A DNA stretch of 64,000 bases, from the NCBI GenBank assembly GCA_903940125.1, contig CAJAJL010000043.1, positions 1-64,000 on the forward strand. The letters run 5' to 3'. The notes below the pieces were generated by a model. It saw nothing but the letters and a program-made list of their open reading frames with translations, was not told the DNA's origin and ran no database searches. The translations under genes and the position numbers were made by a program. This document shows, piece after piece, positions 34,568-42,825 of the stretch. The DNA comes from an uncultured Chlorobiaceae bacterium (GTDB lineage Bacteria; Bacteroidota; Chlorobiia; Chlorobiales; Chlorobiaceae). Position 1 is the stretch's first letter. Every line of letters begins with the position of its first letter.

Positions 34568-37500
34568 ATGATACTCAAGACTATTTTCAAAAAGCCGGTT
34601 GACCGCCCTATTGAAGGGGTCATCAAAGCTGATGATGAAGCCAGTCTTCGGCTTGAAATCGAAGAGTATGTTCTGACAAATGAGGTCGAAAAACGTCTGG
34701 AAGCATTTCTTGATGCCTACAACAACTATGAAGGAGCTAATGGAGTCTGGATCTCAGGTTTCTTTGGTTCAGGTAAATCACACCTGCTGAAAATACTTGC
34801 CATACTTCTTGAAGACCGGGAAATTGATGGTGTTCGTTCACTTGATCTGTTTCTGCCTAAATGTATCGATAACGAGATTCTTCGAGCAGATCTCAAGCGC
34901 GCTGTAAGCATACCCTCCAAGAGTATTCTTTTCAATATCGACCAGAAAGCTGACGTTATCAGCAAATCGCAGTTCGATGCTCTTCTCGCGGTATTTGTCA
35001 AGGTTTTTGACGAGATGTGCGGTTACTATGGAAAGCAGGGTCACATTGCCCAGTTTGAACGGGATCTTGATAGCCGGGGACTCTACAACAAGTTCACAGC
35101 AGCCTACCATTCTCAGGCTGGAAAAGAGTGGCAAAAAGGGCGTGAGCAGGCGCTGCTTGAATCACAGAATATCGCCAAGGCGTATGCTGAGGCTACTGGA
35201 GAAAGTGACTCTGTCGCAATTGGAATTCTTGATAAATACAGAAACCAGTACAGAGTCTCGATTGAGGATTTTGCCGACCAGGTCAATGCCTATATCAATA
35301 AGCAATCAAAAGAATTCCGTCTGAACTTCTTTGTTGATGAGGTAGGTCAGTATATCGCCGAAAATGTGAAGCTGATGACCAACCTTCAAACCATTGCTGA
35401 GAGTCTCGCCACCAAGAGTCGTGGCCGTGCATGGATTATTGTTACCTCCCAGAACGACATGAGTACAGTTCTCGGCGAAATGAACCGCCAGCAGAGCAAT
35501 GATTTCTCGAAAATTATGGGTCGCTTTGCCACTAAAATGCCGCTGACCAGCACCAATGTGGCAATTGTCATTCAGAAGAGGCTGTTAGCCAAGACGGAAG
35601 ATGGAGCGGAACTTGTGTCTGATCTCTATCACAGGGAGTCAAATAACTTCGGAACACTTTTTAGTTTCACCGATGGCTCCCGCGATTACAAGAACTTTAA
35701 GGACAGAGAGGAGTTCATTCAGAGCTATCCCTTTGTTCCCTATCAATTTGAACTGTTTCAGTCTGCAATAGAGAATCTCTCACGGCACAATGCCTTTGAA
35801 GGAAAACATAGCTCTGTCGGTGAGCGTTCAATGCTCGGTGTGTTCCAACAAGTGGCCATGCAGATCTGTGGTTATGAAATTGGTCAACTGGCATCATTTG
35901 ACCTGATGTTTGAAGGTATTCAAACGGCATTAAAGGCCCAGACACAGAAAGCGGTTCTTGCGGCAGAGCGGCAATTGGGTAATGATTTTGCCTTAAAAGT
36001 GCTTAAAGCTCTTTTTCTTGTCAAATACGTCAAGGAGTTCAAACCGTCTCACAGAAATCTCTGTGTTTTGATGCTCGATGCGTTCAACAAAGAGTTGCCC
36101 GAGTTGCGTAAGAAGGTTGAAGAGGCTCTGAATTACCTTGAACAGCAGATATACATCAAGCGCAATGGTGAGCTTTATGAATACCTCACCGATGAGGAAA
36201 AGGATATCGAAAAGGAGATCAAAAACACTGAGGTTGACGCAACCGAAGTCGCGGCTGAGCTGGAGAAAATTGTTTTCGATCTTGTCATCAAAACGAGGAA
36301 AATCCGCTTCGACAATAACGGTCAGGATTACCCCTATTCCCGAAAGCTTGATGACCGCCTGCACGGTCGTGAATACGAGCTTGCTATTCACGTCGTAACT
36401 CCGTTCCACGAAAATGCTGAAAATGAAACCATACTTCGCATGCAGAGTATGGGACGTGACGAGCTGCTGGTTCTCATGCCTCCTGACGATCGGCTCATGC
36501 GCGATATCATTTTATATAAACAGACTGAAAAATATATCCGCCAGAATAGCACGACCGCCCAGCAAGAGGCCGTTAACCACATACTTGCCAACAAAGGTGA
36601 TCAGAATCGGGATAGATACCGGGCATTACAGTTGCGAGTACAAACCCTTCTTGGCCGTGCAAAACTTTTTGTGGGTGGCAGTGAAATTGAAATAGGTGGC
36701 GAAGAGGCTCAGAGTAGAATCACTCAGGGGTTTCGTCAGCTTGTTATTCAGGCTTATCCTAATCTTCGCATGCTTCGCGGAATTACCTATACCGAAAACG
36801 ATATTGCGAGTTGTCTCAAGCAGACTCAAGAGGGATTGTTCAAAACTGATGTTGCTTCACTGGCGGAATCCGAGCAGGAGGTGCTGGCTTTCATCCAGAG
36901 CAATAACCGGAGTGGGGTTCGAACAACGCTGAAGCTGCTGCTGGAAAAATTTGAGCACAAACCAAATGGCTGGTACTATGCCGCTATCCTATGCACCCTT
37001 GCCAAATTGTGTGCCCGAGGAAAGGTAGAGGTTCGCTCCGACAGCAATACCCTTGAAGATGATGAACTCGAGCGTGCTTTGCGCAATACCCACGGCCATG
37101 GCAATGTGATTCTGGTGCCTCAAGCCGATTTTACCGCATCGCAGGTTCGCAGCCTTAAAGAATTTTATGAAGAGTTTTTCGACTCAACTCCACTCGCCAG
37201 TGAAGCAAGGGCTCTTGGAAAGGAAACAGGTGAAGCTTTACAGAAATCAAGAGATGAACTGGCCCCATTGGCCGCACAAGCACCACTCTATCCATTCCTT
37301 AATGCACTAAATCCTGTTCTTGAAAAGCTGAAGGCGGAGATTGGAAAACCATACACATGGTACCTTACTGACTTTTTGAAAGAGTCGGACGTTCTGCTTG
37401 GCCTCAAGGAAACGGTTATCGACCCGATACGCAAGTTTATGAGCGGGTCGCAAAAAAGCATTTTCGACAGCGCCCGTAAAATGGTTCAGGTTCAGCAGCC

Positions 37501-38107
37501 AAATTTCTCATATATCTTTGGAGATGAATCCGCGAAACTTAAAGATGCGTTGCTTGATCCGGAATGCTTCAAGGGTAATCGCATGCAGCAGATTAAAACC
37601 CTTGTAGCTACCATAGAGGAAAAAATAAATACGGAAATCGAAAGAGAAATTTCCCATGCCATAGATACATCAAGGCAACATCAGGAGCGCCTTTGCAGCA
37701 TGGCCGAATATTCTGCACTCTCCCCAAAACAGCAGGAAGAGATCATTCAGCCATTCAATGAATTCGCACAATCCGTGCGAGATCAAAAGCTTATTGCTGT
37801 TATTCACGACATGCAACGACGATTTGAAGAAACGGAGTACCAGGCGCTGTTATCCCAATTGACTATCCTGTCGCAGCCAAAACAGCAAGAGGCGACTCCA
37901 GCAAAGAGAGATGAAACGTCAAAGCAAGCGCCAACCTTATATCCTGCTGTAGCTGAACCAAAAGTAGAGTACGTTCCAGGTCGTTCAATCAAAATACCTT
38001 TCAATAAAGCGTGGCTGGCTGATGAGTCTGACGTAGAACGTTATCTGGAATCCATGCGTGAGGTCATGCTTGCCGAGATCCGAAATGGGAAAAGAATCCA
38101 AATATAG
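34568..38107 (+). CDS. brxC: BREX protein BrxC (PglY-like large ATPase)
   Basis: BrxC is the giant AAA+ ATPase of BREX. The 1,179-residue protein starts MILKTIFKKPVDRPIEGVIKADD, the family opening, which fixes the start at ATG 34568 rather than the upstream TTG. Walker A is GFFGSGKSHLL (from residue 64) and a Walker B-like FFVDEVGQYI lies near 260. The C-terminal half is long, helical and rich in Glu/Gln/Lys, with coiled-coil character. Length is usual (about 1,200). The gene is intact. An AlbA_2-type gene follows within 10 bases instead of pglX. Confidence 0.94.
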   Translation: MILKTIFKKPVDRPIEGVIKADDEASLRLEIEEYVLTNEVEKRLEAFLDAYNNYEGANGVWISGFFGSGKSHLLKILAILLEDREIDGVRSLDLFLPKCIDNEILRADLKRAVSIPSKSILFNIDQKADVISKSQFDALLAVFVKVFDEMCGYYGKQGHIAQFERDLDSRGLYNKFTAAYHSQAGKEWQKGREQALLESQNIAKAYAEATGESDSVAIGILDKYRNQYRVSIEDFADQVNAYINKQSKEFRLNFFVDEVGQYIAENVKLMTNLQTIAESLATKSRGRAWIIVTSQNDMSTVLGEMNRQQSNDFSKIMGRFATKMPLTSTNVAIVIQKRLLAKTEDGAELVSDLYHRESNNFGTLFSFTDGSRDYKNFKDREEFIQSYPFVPYQFELFQSAIENLSRHNAFEGKHSSVGERSMLGVFQQVAMQICGYEIGQLASFDLMFEGIQTALKAQTQKAVLAAERQLGNDFALKVLKALFLVKYVKEFKPSHRNLCVLMLDAFNKELPELRKKVEEALNYLEQQIYIKRNGELYEYLTDEEKDIEKEIKNTEVDATEVAAELEKIVFDLVIKTRKIRFDNNGQDYPYSRKLDDRLHGREYELAIHVVTPFHENAENETILRMQSMGRDELLVLMPPDDRLMRDIILYKQTEKYIRQNSTTAQQEAVNHILANKGDQNRDRYRALQLRVQTLLGRAKLFVGGSEIEIGGEEAQSRITQGFRQLVIQAYPNLRMLRGITYTENDIASCLKQTQEGLFKTDVASLAESEQEVLAFIQSNNRSGVRTTLKLLLEKFEHKPNGWYYAAILCTLAKLCARGKVEVRSDSNTLEDDELERALRNTHGHGNVILVPQADFTASQVRSLKEFYEEFFDSTPLASEARALGKETGEALQKSRDELAPLAAQAPLYPFLNALNPVLEKLKAEIGKPYTWYLTDFLKESDVLLGLKETVIDPIRKFMSGSQKSIFDSARKMVQVQQPNFSYIFGDESAKLKDALLDPECFKGNRMQQIKTLVATIEEKINTEIEREISHAIDTSRQHQERLCSMAEYSALSPKQQEEIIQPFNEFAQSVRDQKLIAVIHDMQRRFEETEYQALLSQLTILSQPKQQEATPAKRDETSKQAPTLYPAVAEPKVEYVPGRSIKIPFNKAWLADESDVERYLESMREVMLAEIRNGKRIQI

Positions 38108-38116
38108 GTATTGCCA

Positions 38117-39787
38117 ATGAGCGAGACAGATCAAGAACTTAGTAAGCTGATCAGCCAGGGGGAAACTCTGACAGTGGAATTCAAGAGCGATCTGAAAATT
38201 CTGCCGGATCGCGATTTGTTGGCTGCAGTGGTTTCACTGGCTAATACCGATGGCGGTTTACTGCTGCTCGGCGTTGAGGACGATGGACAGATCACTGGTT
38301 TACATGCAAATCATCTCAATGTTTCTGGGATTCCTTCTCTGGTTGCAAACAAGACAAATCCTGCGATCTCCATAAGAGTGGAGCGTTTTGAGTTGCATGG
38401 CAAATCAATAGCTCGGATCAGTGTGCCGAAGTCGAGGCAACTGGTCTCAACCTCTGAGGGTCTTCTGGTCCGTCGTCGTCTCAAGCTCGACGGAACACCG
38501 GAGGCTGTTCCTTTCTATCCTCATGAGTTTTTACAACGCCAGTCCTCTCTGGGATTGGTCGATCCCTCTGCCATGTTGATGGAACAGATTTCGGTTGAGC
38601 AATTGGACCCACTTCAACGTCTTCGTCTTCGAAATGCCATCAAAAAATACGGGGGCGAACAATCCCTGTTTTCGCTGGCGGACGAAGAGCTGGATGGTGC
38701 CCTGGGGTTGGTCATGGACCATCAAGGGAAAAAATGCCCCACGGTTGCAGGCGTGCTTATTTTGGGAAGTGAAACTCTATTGCGCCGATACTTGCCTGCT
38801 TATGAAGTTGCATTTCAGGTACTGCGAGGCACCGATGTTCGTGTTAACGAGTTTTACCGAAAGCCCCTGCTGGAGGCTTTTGAGGAGGTTGAATTGCAGT
38901 TCAAGCCGTGGATTGTTGAAGAGGAAATTCAGGTAGGATTGTTTCGTGTACCAGTTCCGAACTATGATCGCAGGGCCTTCCGTGAAGCCTTTGTGAATGC
39001 GTTGGTTCACCGTGATTTCAGTACACTTGGGGCGGTTCACATCAAACTCGACGATGATGGTTTGAGCATCAGCAGCCCTGGAGGATTTATCGAGGGCGTG
39101 AATCTCAATAATCTGCTCGTGGCGCCTCCGCGCTCGCGTAATCCGTTATTGGCCGACATTATCAAGCGGATCGGTCTTGCTGAACGAACCGGTCGAGGCA
39201 TTGACCGCATTTACGAAGGTATGTTACGCTATGGTCGCCCGGCACCAGATTATTTTCTCTCCAATGCCTACACCGTCAGTCTTTTTCTTTCAAATGCTTC
39301 CGCCGATCTCGATTTTCTCAAGATGGTCGTGGAACAGGAGGATAAGCTTGGAACCATGCCGATCGATTCATTGATCATCCTTTCTCGTCTTCGAGAAGAA
39401 CGTCGTTTGACAACGACTGATCTTGCTCCATCAGTGCAAAAGCCGGAAGCCAATGTGCGGGCTACACTGGAAAAACTGGTCGAAACCGGGTTTCTTGAGC
39501 CACACGGAACCGGTCGAGGTAGATCCTACATCCTGAGTGCACGGATGTACCAGAAGGCAGGCCAGCGTGCAGAATATATCCGTCAGGCAGGGTTTGATTC
39601 CATCCAGCAGGAGCAGATGGTGCTCAATTATATTGGCAAGCATGGCAGTATAAAAAGGGCCGAAGCAGTCGAACTCTGTTGTCTTAGCCCGGATCAAGCG
39701 TATAAGCTGTTGTTAAGACTAAAACAACGTGGTGAAATCGAACAAATAGGGGAAAGAAAGGGGGCTTTCTATGAGCGAAAGCGTTAA
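38117..39787 (+). CDS. AlbA_2 (Schlafen-like) DNA-binding protein with GHKL ATPase and winged-helix domains
   Basis: The 556-residue protein has three parts: AlbA_2/Schlafen-type domain (LTVEFKSDLKILPDRDLLAAVVSLANTDGG, GVEDDGQITGL), a GHKL ATPase domain of the HATPase_c_4 type (FREAFVNALVHRDFS as N-box, GRGIDRI as a later Gly motif), and winged helices near the C-terminus (LRATLEKLVETGFLE-like region, then YIGKHGSIKRAEAVELCCLSPDQAYKLLLRL). Such proteins are often annotated as regulators. Lying between brxC and pglX, immediately before the repeat-rich pglX leader (39788-39840), it could regulate pglX or be an added defence effector. Start ATG 38117; TTG 38111 is the alternative. Confidence 0.85.
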   Translation: MSETDQELSKLISQGETLTVEFKSDLKILPDRDLLAAVVSLANTDGGLLLLGVEDDGQITGLHANHLNVSGIPSLVANKTNPAISIRVERFELHGKSIARISVPKSRQLVSTSEGLLVRRRLKLDGTPEAVPFYPHEFLQRQSSLGLVDPSAMLMEQISVEQLDPLQRLRLRNAIKKYGGEQSLFSLADEELDGALGLVMDHQGKKCPTVAGVLILGSETLLRRYLPAYEVAFQVLRGTDVRVNEFYRKPLLEAFEEVELQFKPWIVEEEIQVGLFRVPVPNYDRRAFREAFVNALVHRDFSTLGAVHIKLDDDGLSISSPGGFIEGVNLNNLLVAPPRSRNPLLADIIKRIGLAERTGRGIDRIYEGMLRYGRPAPDYFLSNAYTVSLFLSNASADLDFLKMVVEQEDKLGTMPIDSLIILSRLREERRLTTTDLAPSVQKPEANVRATLEKLVETGFLEPHGTGRGRSYILSARMYQKAGQRAEYIRQAGFDSIQQEQMVLNYIGKHGSIKRAEAVELCCLSPDQAYKLLLRLKQRGEIEQIGERKGAFYERKR

Positions 39788-39840
39788 TTTATGCGTCAGG
39801 CGCAAATATATACGCCCGTTTATGCGTCAGGCGTATATAT
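39788..39840 (+). promoter_or_regulatory. Direct and inverted repeats upstream of pglX (operator/promoter candidate)
   Basis: The 15-bp sequence TTTATGCGTCAGGCG occurs twice, at 39788-39802 and 39819-39833, 31 bases apart (about three helical turns). Overlapping it, ATATATACGCC (39806-39816) is the exact reverse complement of GGCGTATATAT (39830-39840). The block lies right after the AlbA_2-type gene and 43 bases before the pglX-N start. It is the only substantial gap among the genes from brxA to the specificity half of pglX, and looks like a specific protein binding site or a regulated promoter. Confidence 0.7.
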
Positions 39841-39882
39841 CCAATTGAACCTACAACATAGCAAGGAGTTGGATAGATTTTG

Positions 39883-41676
39883 ATGGAAACAGCTAAACTC
39901 AAAAAGTTTGCTCAGTTTGCCCGTCGTAGTCTGATTGAGCAAATATCGGCAAAGCTGAATCTTGTGCTGGCCGAGAGCAGTGCCGCTCGGCGTGAAGAGG
40001 CAAAAGCGATAGCTGAGCTTGAAAAGCAGATTCAGGGTCATGGCAGAGAACAGGTGATCGAGCGGATAGCATACATCTGGTTCAACCGCTTCTGTGCCCT
40101 GCGCTTTATGGATGTCAACCGTTACACTCGTATCGGTATCATAACGCCTGCCGAAGGACAGTTTCAGCCTGAAATTTTGGCTGAAGCTAAAATGGGGCAT
40201 ATCGATGAAGAAATGGTGGCGGAGAAAACCCGTGAACAGATATTCGCTTTACTCGGTGGATCATCTCCAAGCCGTGATCCACAGTCCGAGGCTTACTGTT
40301 TATTAGTGGTTGCCGCCTGCAACGACTTCAACAAGTCGATGCCATACCTGTTTGAAAAAATTGCTGATTATACCGAGTTGTTGATGCCCGATGACCTTCT
40401 TTCGGGCAATTCTATTCTTGCCTATACTCGCGAGGCAATGACGCCTGACGTCTGCCAGGATGTCGAGGTTATTGGCTGGCTCTACCAGTTCTATATATCC
40501 GAGAAAAAGGACAAGGTATTTGATGATTTAAAGAAGAACAAGAAGATTACTCCGGAGAACATACCCGCAGCCACCCAGCTTTTCACGCCGCACTGGATTG
40601 TCCGCTACCTGGTAGAGAACTCACTGGGTCGTCTCTGGATGCTCAACCGCCCAAATTCGAAGCTGGTTGAGCAGATGGAGTACTACATCAAACCCGAGCA
40701 GGTAGAGAGTGACTTTTTGCATATCGGCAAGCCGGAGGATATCAAAATGTGTGACCCTGCCTGTGGTTCGGGCCATATTCTTACCTACACCTTTGATCTG
40801 CTTTACGCCATCTATGAAGAAGAAGGGTACGACCCGTTTGAAATACCGGAAAAGATACTGATGCATAACCTCTACGGTATTGAGATTGATGAACGGGCTG
40901 GAGAGTTGGCGGCATTTGCTTTGACCATGAAGGCCCGTGCAAGGCAGCGTCGGTTTTTCAATAAAGGTGTCAAGCCGAATATCTGCGTGCTCGAAAATAT
41001 CCACTTCAATGAGAGCGAGCTAAAAGACTACATGGATTTCATCGGGCGTGATCTGTTCACCGCACCACTGCAGACTACCCTCAAGCAGTTTGAAGAGGCC
41101 GACAATTTTGGCTCCCTGATTCGACCAGCCGTCAATGATGTTTCGGGTATGCTGAATATTCTGGAGTCTAAAAATGTCTCAGGACAACTGTTCCTGAGCC
41201 CAACCCATCAGAAGGTTTTGCAAGCCCTGCAGCAGGCCGATTACCTCAGTCCTAAATACCATGTAGTTGTTGCCAACCCGCCGTATATGGGTGGAAAGGG
41301 AATGAATCCCAGCCTTGCCGCATGGGTAAAAGAGAACTACCCTGAGAGTAAATCCGATCTTTTTGCCATGTTTATTGAGCGCAATCTCGATTTGACGCAA
41401 AAGCATGGAGCTGTAGGGATGATAACCATGCAGAGCTGGATGTTTCTCTCAAGCTTTGAGAAACTTCGGGCGAAACTGCTCGACAATGCGACTATTCTCT
41501 CGATGGCTCATTTGGGTGCCCGTGCCTTTGACAGTATTGGAGGTGAAGTGGTTTCGACGACGGCGTTTGTTCTGGACAACGGATATATTCCCGACTTTAA
41601 AGGCGCGTTTGTCCGCCTTGTTGATGGTAAAAGTGAAGCTGAAAAAGATCGTATGTTGAAGGAGGCTATTCAATGA
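39883..41676 (+). CDS. pglX: BREX methyltransferase PglX, N-terminal (catalytic) polypeptide
   Basis: PglX is the N6-adenine methyltransferase of BREX. This 597-residue polypeptide covers the N-terminal helical region and the entire catalytic domain: SAM-binding DPACGSGHILTYTFDLLY (from residue 291) and the catalytic NPPY (465-468) in VVVANPPYMGGKGMNPSL. It stops after GKSEAEKDRMLKEAIQ, whereas a complete PglX (about 1,200 residues) continues directly into the specificity region, encoded here about 1.15 kb further on. The stop codon overlaps the next start as ATGA (41673-41676). Start ATG 39883 is preferred over TTG 39880. The enzyme may be rebuilt from two chains, like HsdM and HsdS. Confidence 0.92.
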   Translation: METAKLKKFAQFARRSLIEQISAKLNLVLAESSAARREEAKAIAELEKQIQGHGREQVIERIAYIWFNRFCALRFMDVNRYTRIGIITPAEGQFQPEILAEAKMGHIDEEMVAEKTREQIFALLGGSSPSRDPQSEAYCLLVVAACNDFNKSMPYLFEKIADYTELLMPDDLLSGNSILAYTREAMTPDVCQDVEVIGWLYQFYISEKKDKVFDDLKKNKKITPENIPAATQLFTPHWIVRYLVENSLGRLWMLNRPNSKLVEQMEYYIKPEQVESDFLHIGKPEDIKMCDPACGSGHILTYTFDLLYAIYEEEGYDPFEIPEKILMHNLYGIEIDERAGELAAFALTMKARARQRRFFNKGVKPNICVLENIHFNESELKDYMDFIGRDLFTAPLQTTLKQFEEADNFGSLIRPAVNDVSGMLNILESKNVSGQLFLSPTHQKVLQALQQADYLSPKYHVVVANPPYMGGKGMNPSLAAWVKENYPESKSDLFAMFIERNLDLTQKHGAVGMITMQSWMFLSSFEKLRAKLLDNATILSMAHLGARAFDSIGGEVVSTTAFVLDNGYIPDFKGAFVRLVDGKSEAEKDRMLKEAIQ

Positions 41677-42755
41677 GCACCTTTTTGAATAACCTCCTTA
41701 CTCAACCCGAATTTGATGCCTTACCCATGCCTGACCTTGCTATGGAAGCGCTTGACCTGCCTGCCATTCGGTCTGACTTTGCTGATAGAACCCCGGATGA
41801 ACGGATGCTGCAAAGCCTCAAGATTTTGGTACGCGATCAGGAACGACTGGTTCCCAGCAAGGGTGGTATCCTGCTTTACGGTCATGATCGGCGCTTCTAT
41901 TTTGATGATGCATGGATTCAGTGTGGCCGTTTTATCGGCAACGATAAGGGCGACATCTTCGACCATATCGATATTCACGACCCGCTGCCCAAGGCGGTGG
42001 AGAGCATCATGCTGTTTCTCAAGAAACACGCCATGCGGGGTGCCGATTTTTCCGAGATTCGGCGCAAGGATCGCTGGAGTATTCCAATCAACATTCTACG
42101 TGAAGTTGTTATTAATGCGCTGGTTCATGCCGATTACTCCCAGCGTGGCACCCCAATTCGCATCGCTTTTTACGATAACCGTATTGAGGTTGAGAGCCCG
42201 GGGTTGCTGCTGCCGGGCCTCACTGTTGAGGAGATGAAACAAGGTATTTCGCAAATCCGCAATCCGGTCATCGCTCGGGTGTTCCGTGAGCTGGATCTGA
42301 TTGAACAGTGGGGGAGCGGCATCCCCGGTATTTTCAGGGAAGCCAGAGCCAGCAATTTGCCTGAGCCGACCATAGAAGAGCTGGCAGGACGAGTACGTTT
42401 CACTGTGCCCCTATCGGAAATTTTGCCACTCTCCCGCGAACAGTCGCGGAAATCCGAATCGACCCAGTTGGCTCAAGTCAGTGAGCAAGTCAGTGAGCAA
42501 GTCAGTGAGCAGATGTTGTGTATGTTGCGATCCTGTCTGGCAGAATCACAAAGCAGGTTTGACTTGCTCATTGCCGCAGGTTTGAGCGATGCGTACATGA
42601 ACTACAGGCGTCATCTGTTACCGTTGGTTGTGCAGGGACTGATCGAACGAACCATCCCGGATAAGCCAAACAGCCGGTTGCAGAAGTATCGGTTGAGCGG
42701 AAAAGGCAGGGCTTTGTTAACTTCGGCAGGCAAGGATAAGGGGAGCCAAGCATGA
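41673..42755 (+). CDS. GHKL (HATPase_c_4) ATP-binding protein inserted within pglX
   Basis: The 360-residue protein has a GHKL ATPase domain with LREVVINALVHADYSQRGTPIRI (N-box and following strand), VESPGLLLPG, and QWGSGIPGIFREA (Gly-rich lid), as in the 38117 gene. It lacks the usual AlbA_2 domain at the N-terminus, although ILLYGHDRRFYFDDA remains of the linker region. The C-terminus has a QVSE tetrapeptide three times and a winged-helix-like end. It splits pglX: it starts on the stop codon of the catalytic half, with GGAGG well placed, and is followed after 70 bases by the specificity half. It may be a regulator, or a helper protein for the split enzyme. Confidence 0.85.
   Translation: MSTFLNNLLTQPEFDALPMPDLAMEALDLPAIRSDFADRTPDERMLQSLKILVRDQERLVPSKGGILLYGHDRRFYFDDAWIQCGRFIGNDKGDIFDHIDIHDPLPKAVESIMLFLKKHAMRGADFSEIRRKDRWSIPINILREVVINALVHADYSQRGTPIRIAFYDNRIEVESPGLLLPGLTVEEMKQGISQIRNPVIARVFRELDLIEQWGSGIPGIFREARASNLPEPTIEELAGRVRFTVPLSEILPLSREQSRKSESTQLAQVSEQVSEQVSEQMLCMLRSCLAESQSRFDLLIAAGLSDAYMNYRRHLLPLVVQGLIERTIPDKPNSRLQKYRLSGKGRALLTSAGKDKGSQA
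42474..42509 (+). repeat. 12-bp in-frame tandem repeat (three copies)
   Basis: CAAGTCAGTGAG occurs three times head to tail (42474-42485, 42486-42497, 42498-42509), encoding QVSE repeats in the ATPase gene inserted in pglX. Copy-number change would alter linker length without changing the frame. Confidence 0.9.
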
Positions 42756-42823
42756 AGGTAAATGAATGCAAATATGAAAAGATTGCCGATAAGACTTGCT
42801 TAAAGCAGAGCCCAAGGGAATAA
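42752..42823 (+). CDS. Possible 23-residue micro-ORF between the inserted gene and pglX-C
   Basis: ATG at 42752 overlaps the preceding stop as ATGA and has GGGGAG about 8 bases upstream. The frame gives MKVNECKYEKIADKTCLKQ and a few more residues, ending 3 bases before the ATG of the specificity half of pglX. It may be a translational bridge between the two genes or the leftover start of a lost gene. No homologue recognised. Confidence 0.3.
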   Translation: MKVNECKYEKIADKTCLKQSPRE

Positions 42824-42825
42824 TC

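Noticed and set aside
39788-39840. Possible CRISPR-like repeat array
   Set aside because: Only two direct repeats of 15 bases, no further units, no cas genes in the window; better explained as a regulatory site.
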